Below, one piece after another: positions 46,676 through 55,156 of a stretch of 64,000 nt of DNA. Both the position numbers and the translations under genes were made by a program. The notes below the pieces were generated by a model. That model did not search any database, was not told where the DNA came from, and worked only from the letters and a program-made list of their open reading frames with translations. Source of the stretch: Tsukamurella sputi (GTDB lineage: Bacteria; Actinomycetota; Actinomycetes; Mycobacteriales; Mycobacteriaceae); the NCBI RefSeq assembly GCF_007858445.1, contig NZ_VIGV01000001.1, forward strand, positions 558,001 through 622,000. The letters are read 5' to 3'. The first letter of the stretch is position 1. Every line of letters begins with the position of its first letter.

Positions 46676-47209
46676 CTATCGGACGGGTGCCACGAGACGC
46701 TCGAGGAGGTCCCCCGCGCGCTGCGCGACGACGTCGTGCTCTCGTACCGACTTGCCGTCGAGACCGGAGATGGGGAACTCCTCGACGAGCCCCTCCGGCA
46801 CCTCGCCGCCGGCGATGGTCACGGCCCGCTCGGCATCCGCGAGGGTGGTGTCCAGGCGGTGCCCCACACCCGCGAGCGCGACGCGCTTGCCCGACAGTGC
46901 GCTCGCACCGTAGGGCCGCGAGCCCCAGTCGATGACGTTCTTCAGGACGGCGCTGACGGTGCCGTTGTTGGGCGGGGCGAGCAACAGGAGGGCATCCGCC
47001 GCCGCGATCCGGTCCCGGAGCGCCGCCGCGGTGGCCGGGGCGGCGTCGCCGTCGATGTCCTCGTTGTAGAAGGGCACGTCCCCGATACCCTCGGCGATCT
47101 CGACCCGCACGCCCTCGGGGGCGTTCGCGGCGACCACTTCGGCCAGTTCCCGGTTGAGCGAGCCGCTGCGCAGCGATCCGACGACGGCGAGCACGGTGAT
47201 GTCCGACAT
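46676..47209 (-). CDS. NADPH-dependent FMN reductase (Rv3054c-like)
   Basis: This 177-residue flavodoxin-fold reductase has the phosphate-binding loop VVGSLRSGSLNRELA at about 9-23, and PPNNGTVSAVLKNVIDWGSR, the segment around the flavin ring. It should reduce quinones, azo compounds or chromate, or supply FMNH2. It lies next to nrdH as Rv3054c does in M. tuberculosis. It may share physiology with NrdI (inference). Confidence 0.9.
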   Translation of the reverse strand: MSDITVLAVVGSLRSGSLNRELAEVVAANAPEGVRVEIAEGIGDVPFYNEDIDGDAAPATAAALRDRIAAADALLLLAPPNNGTVSAVLKNVIDWGSRPYGASALSGKRVALAGVGHRLDTTLADAERAVTIAGGEVPEGLVEEFPISGLDGKSVREHDVVAQRAGDLLERLVAPVR

Positions 47210-47341
47210 GATTCCTCAGTTCTCCTGGCGTTCTCGGGCGACCCTCCCGGATCGCATCCCGGAACAAAGTAACGGACTTCGGTCCGGATTTCTTCCCCGG
47301 GATCATGGTGACTCCAATACCCGCACGGTAGGCTCCTCCCG

Positions 47342-47938
47342 ATGACCGGACCACTCCTCCCTCTCGCACAGCCGCCCGCCGAGCCGCGGCGCGATGCCGC
47401 GCGCAACCGCGAGCTGCTCATCGACGCGGCGCAGCGGCTGTTCGCCGAGCGCGGGGTCGACGCCGTGAGCATGGACGCGGTCGCTCAGGCGGCCGGGGTG
47501 GGCAAGGGCACCGTCTTCCGCCGGTTCGGCTCGCGGGCCGGCCTACTGCAGGCCCTGCTCGACCACGACGAGACCGAATTGCAGCAGCGTTTCATGTTCG
47601 GCCCGCCCCCGCTGGGTCCGGGCGGCGATCCCGTGCACCGCCTCACCGAGTACGGCGCGGCGCGGATGCAGCTCATCGCGCGCCACGGGGACCTGCTGCG
47701 CGGCGCCGAACAGGCCGCGCGTGACCCCTACGACGAGCCGCCGTGGCGCGTCTCCGCGATGACGGTGCGGTCGATGCTCGTCGAGGCCGGACGGACCGCC
47801 GACGCCGAGGTGTGGGCCGCCGCGCTGATGGCGACGCTGAGCCCGGCCTGGGTGCTCCACCAACTCGCGAGCGGCGTCTCACAGGACGCCCTCGAGGCGG
47901 TGTGGGCCGAGCACGTGCGTCTACTGACCGCGCTCTGA
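47342..47938 (+). CDS. TetR-family regulator (Rv3055-like)
   Basis: The protein has 198 residues. The TetR N-terminal domain (about 18-65) contains VSMDAVAQAAGVGKGTVFRRFGSR. The C-terminal domain has no assigned ligand. It is divergent from the FMN reductase and overlaps the SDR gene tail to tail by 18 bases. Position matches Rv3055. Control of either neighbour is likely, but I found no convincing inverted repeat in the 132-bp gap. Confidence 0.9.
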   Translation: MTGPLLPLAQPPAEPRRDAARNRELLIDAAQRLFAERGVDAVSMDAVAQAAGVGKGTVFRRFGSRAGLLQALLDHDETELQQRFMFGPPPLGPGGDPVHRLTEYGAARMQLIARHGDLLRGAEQAARDPYDEPPWRVSAMTVRSMLVEAGRTADAEVWAAALMATLSPAWVLHQLASGVSQDALEAVWAEHVRLLTAL

Positions 47939-48814
47939 GATCTTGGCCAGGTACGCGAACCGGTCGTTCGCGATGCGCATCGCGATCTCGTAGGGCAGCG
48001 CGAACTTACGCTTCCAGAAGTAGCCGAAGCGGGTGTCGAACGACGTGTAGACGATGAACCGGTTGCGCAGCACCCCGTCGATGATCGCCTGCGCCGCCTT
48101 CTCGGCCGTGACCTTGGGGAAAGCGTCGATCCCCTTGTTCACCTTCGGGTTCGAGCGATCGACCCCGTTGATCTCGACGGTCTTCACCAGCCCGGTCTCC
48201 ACGGCCCCGGGCACGACCACCGAGACGCCGATGCCGTGCCGGCGCAGGTCGTACCGGAGCACCTCCGAGACGCCGACGAGGCCGAACTTGGCCGCGGAGT
48301 ACGCGGCGTGCCAGGGCAGGGCGATGAGGCCGGCCGTGGACGAGACGTTGACGAGTTGGCCACCGCGCCCGGCGGCGATCATCGGCGGGACGAAGGTCTC
48401 GATCACGTGGATCGGGCCCATGAGGTTCACGTCCACGGTCTTGCGCCACTGCTCGTGCGTGAGGTTCTCGACGGTGCCCCAGACGGCGATTCCGGCGACG
48501 TTCATCACCACGTCCAGTGCCCCCGCGGCGGCGTGCACCTCCTCGGCGAAAGCACGTACCGCGTCGTAGTCGGAAACGTCGAACGCCCTGGACGCGATGA
48601 CTTTCGCGCCCAGGGCGGTGACGTGGCGGGTGACGGCGTCGAGCTGTTCGGCGTTGATGTCGGTCAACACCAGCTCGGCGCCGTGCGCCGCGAGAAGATT
48701 CGCGGTAGCACGGCCGATCCCGCTGGCCGCGCCGGTGACGAGGACCTTCTTCCCCTTCAGGTCCTTGATCGGCGGGGCCATGTGGACGAGCCGGACGATA
48801 TCGCGGAGTGCCAT
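47921..48814 (-). CDS. Short-chain dehydrogenase/reductase (Rv3057c-like)
   Basis: The protein has 297 residues from ATG 48814; ATG 48781 is an alternative. The cofactor motif TGAASGIG (27-34), NVAG (105-108) and the catalytic Ser159, Tyr172 and Lys176 (YSAAK) are all present. The C-terminal extension of about 60 residues (FDTRFGYFWKRKFALPYEIA) is typical of mycobacterial SDRs that act on lipids and may touch the membrane. Neither start has a good ribosome-binding site. Confidence 0.9.
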   Translation of the reverse strand: MALRDIVRLVHMAPPIKDLKGKKVLVTGAASGIGRATANLLAAHGAELVLTDINAEQLDAVTRHVTALGAKVIASRAFDVSDYDAVRAFAEEVHAAAGALDVVMNVAGIAVWGTVENLTHEQWRKTVDVNLMGPIHVIETFVPPMIAAGRGGQLVNVSSTAGLIALPWHAAYSAAKFGLVGVSEVLRYDLRRHGIGVSVVVPGAVETGLVKTVEINGVDRSNPKVNKGIDAFPKVTAEKAAQAIIDGVLRNRFIVYTSFDTRFGYFWKRKFALPYEIAMRIANDRFAYLAKISERGQ

Positions 48815-48848
48815 ATCAGCCAGCTTGCCAGATCGGGCCGCGCTACCG

Positions 48849-48881
48849 CTTCCCGCCGGGGCGTGACGTCCCCGGCGGAAG
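48849..48881 (-). terminator. Terminator after the amidase-like gene
   Basis: CTTCCCGCCGGGG (48849-48861) and CCCCGGCGGAAG (48870-48881) pair with a single bulged base around an 8-base loop. It lies 17 bases after the amidase-like stop on the minus strand. Confidence 0.75.
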
Positions 48882-48898
48882 TCGGTGCGGTGTGATCC

Positions 48899-50305
48899 CT
48901 ACTTCGGCAGGATCGCGCCGGCGCTCAGGATCGCCTTGAGGATCTCCTGGGCGGCGGCCGGCCCCTGCGCGGCCTGCAGGGAGTTGAACGCCTGCGGGCT
49001 CGAGATCAGGGTGTTCACCAGCTGGGTCCCCTGCGCACTGGTGAGGAACTCAGCGGCCTTGGGCCCCATCTCGAAGAGCGTGTTCACACCCAGCGGCTGG
49101 GCCTGCCCGGGGATCGAGACGGTGGGCAGCTGCGGCAGTGCGAGCTGGCCGAGACCGGGAATGGTCACGGAGGTGCCCTGCGGCGCGCCCGCCGCGGGCG
49201 CCGTCGCCTGCGGAACAGCGGTGCCGGCCTGAGGCGCACCGCCCTGCAGCATCGGCACGCCGGCGACGATCGGCGAGGCCGCCGTCCCGGTGGCCGGGGT
49301 CACGGGCGCCGCCGCGGCGGGAGCACCGGGCACGGCGGGCACGAGCGGCGTCTGCGCCGGTGCCGTCGGCACCGTGGCCGCCGGGGCGGCCGGCGCTGCA
49401 GCGGCGGGAGCCGCGGCGGGGGCGACGGGGCTCGCTGCCGGAGCCGCCGGGGCGGCGGGAGTGACCGGCACAGCCGGATCGACCTGCGGCGCGACGGGCT
49501 GCGCCGCGACGGGCTGATCCACGACGCCACCCGGCTTGATCTTGCCGGTCAGCTGCTGGATCACACCGTTCGTGAGAACGGACGCGTACTGGGTCTGCCC
49601 CTCCCGGGAGGTGAGCAGCGCGGCATCGTCCGCGTTGGCGAGGTTGCCGAGGTTGGCGTAGACGAGCGGGATGTTGACCAGCGACGCGAAGGCATTGGTG
49701 GTCTTCGCGATGCCGTCCTGGCCGCCGAGGTACTGGGCGGGAACGAAGCCGCCCGCACGGGAGACGTCGCGGAGCACCGTGGTGGCCGGATCGCTGACCG
49801 CCTGCTGCGCGGTCACCTTGGGGTCGGTGGCGCCGGGGGCGGCGGTCTCGAGCAGGAAGCCGCGCTGGGTGGCCTCCTGCACCGCGCTGTTGATGCTCAC
49901 GGCGAGGTCGGCGCCGGACTTGTTGGCCGCGGTGGCGCGCTGGTCGACGCAACCGCCGAAGCCGGCGTCGTCCGCGCGGGACATGATGACCTTGGCGCCC
50001 TGGGTCTTGAGCGCGGCCTCGACCATCTTGGCCACGGCGAAGTTCACGGAGTGATCGGGCGTGCCGTTCGAGGCGATCGCCACGGGGTTGACGCAGGGCA
50101 CCTGGCCGCCGCGGCCGTCGGCGACCTTGCGGGCCTGGTCGACGGCCGAAGCGACGGAGGAACCGGCGTCGAGGAACACGGTCTTGCCGGACAGCGGCTG
50201 TGCCGGAGCTGCGGGGGCGGGGTCGGCGGACGCGAAGCCGGGCGCACCGAACAGTGCGACGGCCGCGGTCGCGAGCGAGCCTGCGAGAACACGGGTCTTC
50301 TTCAT
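48899..50305 (-). CDS. Secreted amidase_3-like protein lacking the zinc ligands
   Basis: The protein has 468 residues. The signal peptide (about 1-27) is followed by an amidase_3 fold (about 40-258), then an Ala/Pro/Val-rich low-complexity linker (about 265-400) and a small helical C-terminal domain. Residues align with the mycobacterial peptidoglycan amidase Ami1 (Rv3717), including the two cysteines (Cys71, Cys119). The zinc positions differ: DAGSS has Ser49 where His is expected, TPDHS has Asp84 for Glu, and SIN has Asn139 for His. A catalytic amidase is unlikely; a scaffold or regulator of cell-wall enzymes is more plausible. ATG 50305 follows a purine-rich run. Confidence 0.82.
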   Translation of the reverse strand: MKKTRVLAGSLATAAVALFGAPGFASADPAPAAPAQPLSGKTVFLDAGSSVASAVDQARKVADGRGGQVPCVNPVAIASNGTPDHSVNFAVAKMVEAALKTQGAKVIMSRADDAGFGGCVDQRATAANKSGADLAVSINSAVQEATQRGFLLETAAPGATDPKVTAQQAVSDPATTVLRDVSRAGGFVPAQYLGGQDGIAKTTNAFASLVNIPLVYANLGNLANADDAALLTSREGQTQYASVLTNGVIQQLTGKIKPGGVVDQPVAAQPVAPQVDPAVPVTPAAPAAPAASPVAPAAAPAAAAPAAPAATVPTAPAQTPLVPAVPGAPAAAAPVTPATGTAASPIVAGVPMLQGGAPQAGTAVPQATAPAAGAPQGTSVTIPGLGQLALPQLPTVSIPGQAQPLGVNTLFEMGPKAAEFLTSAQGTQLVNTLISSPQAFNSLQAAQGPAAAQEILKAILSAGAILPK

Positions 50306-50464
50306 GGGTAGCTGGGCGCCGGGGAAGTGGCGCCGCTCTCCTTCCAAGTCTCTTGTGCAACTTTCGTCACATCAGTCACACGAGAAACAGTCAACCATCA
50401 ATTGAGACTTTAGGAAAATCCCATCCTCGATCGTTACCGAAACGTTATCCGATTCGAGCGGACG

Positions 50465-51541
50465 TCAGTCCTCGAGGATCGCCGAATCCGACTGTGCTGC
50501 AGCCGAGTAGCGCAAGAGCGAGAGCACCGCCTGCGGATCAGCGGGAGCATGAGGATCTGCCACGCAACCCTGAACCCGGGCGCGAACGGCGTCCTCGTCG
50601 AGCCCGATCCCCAGGAAGACCAGCACCGACGCCGCCCCTCCCCTCCGGCCGCGCTCGACGGCGGTCCGGACGTGCCTACCCACCGCGTGCACCTCCAACC
50701 GCGTGCCGTCCGCGACGGTCACGAAGCCCTTGGCCCGGAAGACGCCCAGCGGCGGATCGGCGAGCAGCGCCGCAGTGGCCCGGGCGTCCAGCGGGCCGGT
50801 CTCGACCGTCACCGCGGTGTACGCGTCGTGCAGGTGCGCGTGCCGGTGCTCCGCCCCGCCGTCGTCATGCGCGTGTTCGCGCAGGGCCTCATCGAGCGTG
50901 AGTTGACGCGGTGAGTCGCGCCGCTCCGCCGCGCGGCGCGCGAGCACCTCGGCGTCGATGAGCAGCTCAACGGGCACCACGGCGTCGACGGTCGCCACCA
51001 CCGGGGCGGACGGCGCGTAGCGGCGCACCAGCTCCCGCGCCGCGTCGGGATCGGCGGCGAGGTCGACCTTGTTGAGGACGACGAGGTCGGCGAGCGCCAG
51101 GTGGTGCCGCAAGGAGGGATGCCGCTCCATGGTTCCGGCGAGGTGCGCGGCATCGGCGACGTAGACGAGTCCGCCGTAGTCGATCCGCGGCTCCTGCGCC
51201 AGCACCACCCGCCGCACCATCGCGGCCGGCTCGGCGAGACCGGAGGCCTCGACCACGATCAGGTCGAGGCCGCGCGCCGCGAGCGTGCCGAGGACGTCTT
51301 CGAGTTCCTCGTCGTCGACGGTGCAGCACACACAGCCGTTGCTGAGCGAGACGCTGCGCACGGAGCCGCCGCCCGTGGCGCCGGAGACCAGCATCGCGTC
51401 GATGTTCACCGCACCGAAGTCGTTGACGACGACGCCGATCCGCGCGTCGCCCGCGCCCGAGAGCAGGTGGTTGAGCAGCGTCGACTTACCCGCGCCGAGG
51501 TACCCGGCCACCACGACGACGGGGACGGGGCCGCCTCTCAC
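50465..51541 (-). CDS. CobW/YjiA-family metallochaperone GTPase
   Basis: This 358-residue G3E GTPase has a P-loop GYLGAGKS (13-20), the metal-binding CxCC motif at Cys70-Val-Cys72-Cys73 (NGCVCCT), NKVD, and a CobW C-terminal domain. A His-rich stretch (HAHDDGGAEHRHAHLHD) separates the domains, suggesting zinc handling. The partner metalloenzyme is unknown. GTG 51541 follows GAGGA and begins 10 bases after the trhO stop, so the two are co-transcribed. No Zur box is obvious. Confidence 0.9.
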   Translation of the reverse strand: MRGGPVPVVVVAGYLGAGKSTLLNHLLSGAGDARIGVVVNDFGAVNIDAMLVSGATGGGSVRSVSLSNGCVCCTVDDEELEDVLGTLAARGLDLIVVEASGLAEPAAMVRRVVLAQEPRIDYGGLVYVADAAHLAGTMERHPSLRHHLALADLVVLNKVDLAADPDAARELVRRYAPSAPVVATVDAVVPVELLIDAEVLARRAAERRDSPRQLTLDEALREHAHDDGGAEHRHAHLHDAYTAVTVETGPLDARATAALLADPPLGVFRAKGFVTVADGTRLEVHAVGRHVRTAVERGRRGGAASVLVFLGIGLDEDAVRARVQGCVADPHAPADPQAVLSLLRYSAAAQSDSAILED

Positions 51542-51551
51542 GAGCCGGTCC

Positions 51552-52388
51552 TCACGGCGCGCAGCCCTCGCACAGGACGGCGAGCTCGCGGTCCTGCGGC
51601 GGCGCGAGGTTCGCGACGTTCGACGTGGGTGCACCGCACTGCGTGCAGCGCCCGATCCGCCGGGTCCCGTCGGAGAAGTCGATGCGCATCCGCCGGTCGA
51701 AGACGTACATCGAGCCCTCCCAGAGCCCGCGGTCGCCGAACCGTTCGCCGTAGCGCGCGATGCCGCCGTCGAGCTGATAGACCTCGCCGAAGCCGCGGGT
51801 GCGCATCACCGCGCTCAGCACCTCGCAGCGCACGCCACCCGTGCAGTAGGTGATGACGGGGCGGCCCTTGAGGTGGTCGTACTCCCCCGAATCCAAGAGC
51901 TCCACGAAGTCGCGGGTCGTGCGGGCCGGCGTCACCACCGCACCCGCGAACCGGCCGATCTCCGCCTCGATGGCGTTGCGACCGTCGAAGAAGACGGCGT
52001 CGGGCTTCTCCTCGAGCAGGGCGTGCACCTCGTCGGGGGTCAGGTGCACGCCCCCACCGCGCACGCCCGAACCGTCCACCTCGATCTCGTCGGGCACGCC
52101 GAAGGTGACGATCTCGTCGCGCACCTTGACCGAGAGCTTCGGGAAGTCCTCGGCGCCGCCGTCCGACCACTTGACGTCGGCGGTCTTGAAGGCGGGGTAC
52201 TCCCGCGTGGCGCGGACGTACCGCTTGACGGCGCGGATCTCCCCGCCCACGGTGACGTTGATCCCGTGGCGGGAGACGATGATCCGGCCGCGGAGACCGT
52301 TCGCCTCACACAGCGCCCGCTGCCAGAGCCGGATCGCGTCCGGGTCGGCCAGCGGGGCGAACACGTAGAACAGCACGATCTTGCCCAT
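51552..52388 (-). CDS. trhO: tRNA uridine 5-hydroxylase TrhO (rhodanese family)
   Basis: This 278-residue enzyme performs oxygen-dependent hydroxylation of wobble U34 in certain tRNAs (family knowledge). An N-terminal UPF0176 domain (about 1-100) precedes a rhodanese domain with the active-site loop CTGGVRC (182-188). A C-terminal zinc-finger-like pair, CTQC and CEGC, follows. It heads a two-gene unit with the CobW-type GTPase. Confidence 0.93.
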   Translation of the reverse strand: MGKIVLFYVFAPLADPDAIRLWQRALCEANGLRGRIIVSRHGINVTVGGEIRAVKRYVRATREYPAFKTADVKWSDGGAEDFPKLSVKVRDEIVTFGVPDEIEVDGSGVRGGGVHLTPDEVHALLEEKPDAVFFDGRNAIEAEIGRFAGAVVTPARTTRDFVELLDSGEYDHLKGRPVITYCTGGVRCEVLSAVMRTRGFGEVYQLDGGIARYGERFGDRGLWEGSMYVFDRRMRIDFSDGTRRIGRCTQCGAPTSNVANLAPPQDRELAVLCEGCAP

Positions 52389-52466
52389 GACGGAGTCGAT
52401 TCTATCGGTGCCGCCCTACACTCAGCCTGCGTCCAACGGTTCCGGCGGCGGCCCCGCTCCCCTTCA

Positions 52467-53504
52467 ATGGCCCCCATGCCTTTTCGCCTCCCCCGCCGCG
52501 CCGCGGCGCTCACCACCGCGCTCGTCGCCGTCCTCGGCGTCGCCGCGTGCGCGCAGTCGACGGGGCCCGCCTACGACCCGTCCGCGCCGATCCCCGACGG
52601 CGTTCCCGCGGGCACCGTCATCACCGTCGCCGATCAGCAGTCCATCCTCAAGACGATGCTGACGGCCTCGGGGGAGGCCGCGAAGCTCGGCTTCCCCGTG
52701 AAGTTCGCCGACTTCGCGGGCGGGCCCGCGATCCTCGAGTCCTTCCGCGCCGATGCCACACAGGTCGCGATCGTCGCCGACGTCCCGCCGATCCACGCGC
52801 AGATCGCCCGCTTCCCCAGCCCCATCATCAAGGCCTGGCAGCTCGAGCGGGGCGGCGTCTCCACCGTCGCGCGACCGGGCGTCACGCTCCGCAGCCCGGC
52901 CGACCTGCGCGGACGGAAGATCGGCTACGCGGAGGGCACCGCGCACCAGGCCATGGTGCTGCGTCTGCTCCGCACCGCGGGCCTGACCAAGCACGATGTG
53001 CAGTTGGTACCGCTGCAGCTCACCGAGGTGGGCGAGGCGCTCGGGGCGGGGCAGATCGACATCGCCCCGCTCATGGAACCGATCAGCACCAAGTACCGGC
53101 TCGCGCACCCGGACGCGCAGGTGCTCCCCGACGCGACGTCCCAGGCCGCGCAGTCCGGGCTGATGTTCCTCTACTCACCGCGGTCGGCGCTCGCCGATCC
53201 CGCGCGCGCTGCCGCGCTGAAGAAGCTCTCCGCCGCGGTCGACCGCGCACGGGCGTGGGTGGACGCCGACAAGAACCGCTGGATCGACACCTACTACGCG
53301 GGCGCGCTCAAGATCCCTGCCGCCGTCGGCCGTCTCGCCTACGAGGGTCAGGGCTCCTGGCGGTCCATCCCCCTCGACCGCGCGCTCGTCGCGCGCCAGC
53401 AGGACACCATCGACACCCTCGCCGCGTTCGGCGAGATCCCCGGCGGCCGCATCTCGGCCGACGGTTCCGTCGACTTCCGTTTCGCCACCGCCCCCACGAC
53501 CTAA
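52467..53504 (+). CDS. ABC transporter substrate-binding lipoprotein (SsuA/TauA-like)
   Basis: The protein has about 345 residues. The signal peptide ends LGVAAC, a lipobox-like site. The mature part is an NMT1/SsuA-type binding protein with VADQQSILKTML near the start and DLRGRKIGYAEGTAHQAMVL in the hinge. It should bind an alkanesulfonate, sulfate ester or taurine-like compound; context favours organosulfur. ATG 52467 lacks a clear ribosome-binding site and ATG 52476 is an alternative. TACACT at 52417-52422 may be its -10. It is divergent from trhO. Confidence 0.88.
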   Translation: MAPMPFRLPRRAAALTTALVAVLGVAACAQSTGPAYDPSAPIPDGVPAGTVITVADQQSILKTMLTASGEAAKLGFPVKFADFAGGPAILESFRADATQVAIVADVPPIHAQIARFPSPIIKAWQLERGGVSTVARPGVTLRSPADLRGRKIGYAEGTAHQAMVLRLLRTAGLTKHDVQLVPLQLTEVGEALGAGQIDIAPLMEPISTKYRLAHPDAQVLPDATSQAAQSGLMFLYSPRSALADPARAAALKKLSAAVDRARAWVDADKNRWIDTYYAGALKIPAAVGRLAYEGQGSWRSIPLDRALVARQQDTIDTLAAFGEIPGGRISADGSVDFRFATAPTT

Positions 53505-53513
53505 GGCCTTCCC

Positions 53514-54404
53514 GTGACCTCACCTCCCCTCGGCCGCCTCGGCAGCGGCCTCGCCGCCGACACACCTCCGGAGCAGCGCCCCGGCGCCCTCGATCCGGAT
53601 CACGAGCTCCTCCCGCGGGCCGCCACCCGTCGGGCACTCGTCGACTCCCGCCCGATCGGGGCCTGGATCCTCGCGGGCCCCGCCCTGGTGATCGCGCTCT
53701 GGGCCGCGGGCTCGGCGACCGGAATCATCCCCGACACCGTCCTGTCCGCGCCGTGGACGGTGGTGAACACCGCGTGGCACCTCGCGCTCGACGGTTCGCT
53801 GTGGTCCAACATCTGGGCGTCCGCGCAGCGCGCGATCGTCGGCGGCGTCCTCGGTGTGACCCTGGCGGTGGTCCTGGCCCTGCTCTCGGGCCTCACCCGA
53901 CCCGGCGAGGCCCTCATCGACGGCACCGTGACGATCTACCGCGCGATCCCGGCCCTCGCGCTGCTGCCGCTGTTCATCGTGTGGTTCGGCATCGGCGAGG
54001 AGATGAAGATCGTCCTCATCACCCTCGCCGTGGCGACGCCCGTCTACCTCAACACACACGCCGACCTACGCGGAATCGACCGCAAGTACGTGGAACTCGC
54101 GGAGACGGTGGGCCTGAGCCGCGCCGGGTTCGTCCGCCACATCGCGATCCCCGGGGCGCTGCCCGGGTTCTTCACGGGGCTGCGCCTCGGCGCGACGGTG
54201 GCGTGGCTCGCACTGGTCGTCGTCGAGCAGGTCGGCGCCTCCGACGGCATCGGCTACCTCATGTACAAGGCCCGCCTGTACGGCCTCACCGACGTCATCG
54301 TCGTGGGCCTCGCCGTCTACGCGCTCCTCGGTTTCGGCACCGACCTCCTCGTCCGCTTCTCCGCACGAAAGGCCCTCTCATGGCAGAGCACCCTGGCCCG
54401 CTGA
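53514..54404 (+). CDS. ABC transporter permease (SsuC/TauC-like)
   Basis: The protein has 296 residues with six hydrophobic helices. A hydrophilic N terminus of about 45 residues precedes them. The EAA loop reads YVELAETVGLSRAGFVRHIAIPGALPGFFTGLR, which contacts the ATPase. The GTG start lies 9 bases after the binding-protein stop. The gene overlaps the ATPase gene by 25 bases. It belongs to the nitrate/sulfonate/taurine permease family. Confidence 0.92.
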   Translation: MTSPPLGRLGSGLAADTPPEQRPGALDPDHELLPRAATRRALVDSRPIGAWILAGPALVIALWAAGSATGIIPDTVLSAPWTVVNTAWHLALDGSLWSNIWASAQRAIVGGVLGVTLAVVLALLSGLTRPGEALIDGTVTIYRAIPALALLPLFIVWFGIGEEMKIVLITLAVATPVYLNTHADLRGIDRKYVELAETVGLSRAGFVRHIAIPGALPGFFTGLRLGATVAWLALVVVEQVGASDGIGYLMYKARLYGLTDVIVVGLAVYALLGFGTDLLVRFSARKALSWQSTLAR

Positions 54405-55156
54405 CCGCACCCACCGCTTCGCCGGACACCACCGCTCCCGTCATCGAGGCGCGGAACCTGGTGCGCGGCTTCGACGGCCGGGCGGTCCTTCGCGGGGTCG
54501 ACCTCACCATCCGCCGCGGCGAATTCGTCGCCCTGCTCGGCCGGTCCGGTTCGGGCAAGTCGACGCTCCTGCGCGCCATCGCGGGCCTCGACGACGGGGT
54601 ACCCGGTTCCGGTGTGCTCGAAGTCGATCCGCGGCGCGCCGTCGTCTTCCAGGACTCGCGGCTGCTCCCCTGGTCCCGCGTCCTGGCCAACGTGATCCTG
54701 GGCCTGGGCGGCGCCGACGCCGAGGAGGTGGGCCGTGCGCTCCTGCGCGAGGTCGGCCTCGAGGGGCGTGAGAAGGCGTGGCCGCGCGAGCTGTCCGGCG
54801 GGCAGCAGCAGCGCGTCGCCCTCGCGCGCAGCCTGGTCCGGGAGCCCGCGGTGCTCCTCGCCGATGAGCCCTTCGGCGCGCTCGACGCGCTGACCAAACT
54901 CAAGATGCACGACCTGCTCAAACGGCTGGTCGCCCGGCATCGCCCCGGCGTCCTGCTCATCACCCACGACGTCGACGAGGCCATCGCGCTCGCCGACCGG
55001 ATCCTCGTGCTCGATCACGGGATCCTGTCGGTGGACCGCACCCTCGGCGACGGTGACGGTCGCCGTCCCGGCGAGCCCGGCTTCGCGCAGCTCCGGAGCC
55101 GGCTGCTCGACGCGCTCGGCGTGGAGCAGGAGGCGGCGGTGATCGCGACCGCATGA
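54380..55156 (+). CDS. ABC transporter ATPase (SsuB/TauB-like)
   Basis: The protein has 258 residues. Walker A is GRSGSGKS, the Q-loop is VFQDSRLLPW, the signature is LSGGQQQR, Walker B is VLLADEPFGALDAL, and the switch is LLITHDVDEA. The Q-loop wording and the D-loop are typical of SsuB/TauB. ATG 54380 lies inside the permease gene. Its stop overlaps the sulfatase ATG, tying uptake to desulfation. Confidence 0.94.
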   Translation: MAEHPGPLTAPTASPDTTAPVIEARNLVRGFDGRAVLRGVDLTIRRGEFVALLGRSGSGKSTLLRAIAGLDDGVPGSGVLEVDPRRAVVFQDSRLLPWSRVLANVILGLGGADAEEVGRALLREVGLEGREKAWPRELSGGQQQRVALARSLVREPAVLLADEPFGALDALTKLKMHDLLKRLVARHRPGVLLITHDVDEAIALADRILVLDHGILSVDRTLGDGDGRRPGEPGFAQLRSRLLDALGVEQEAAVIATA

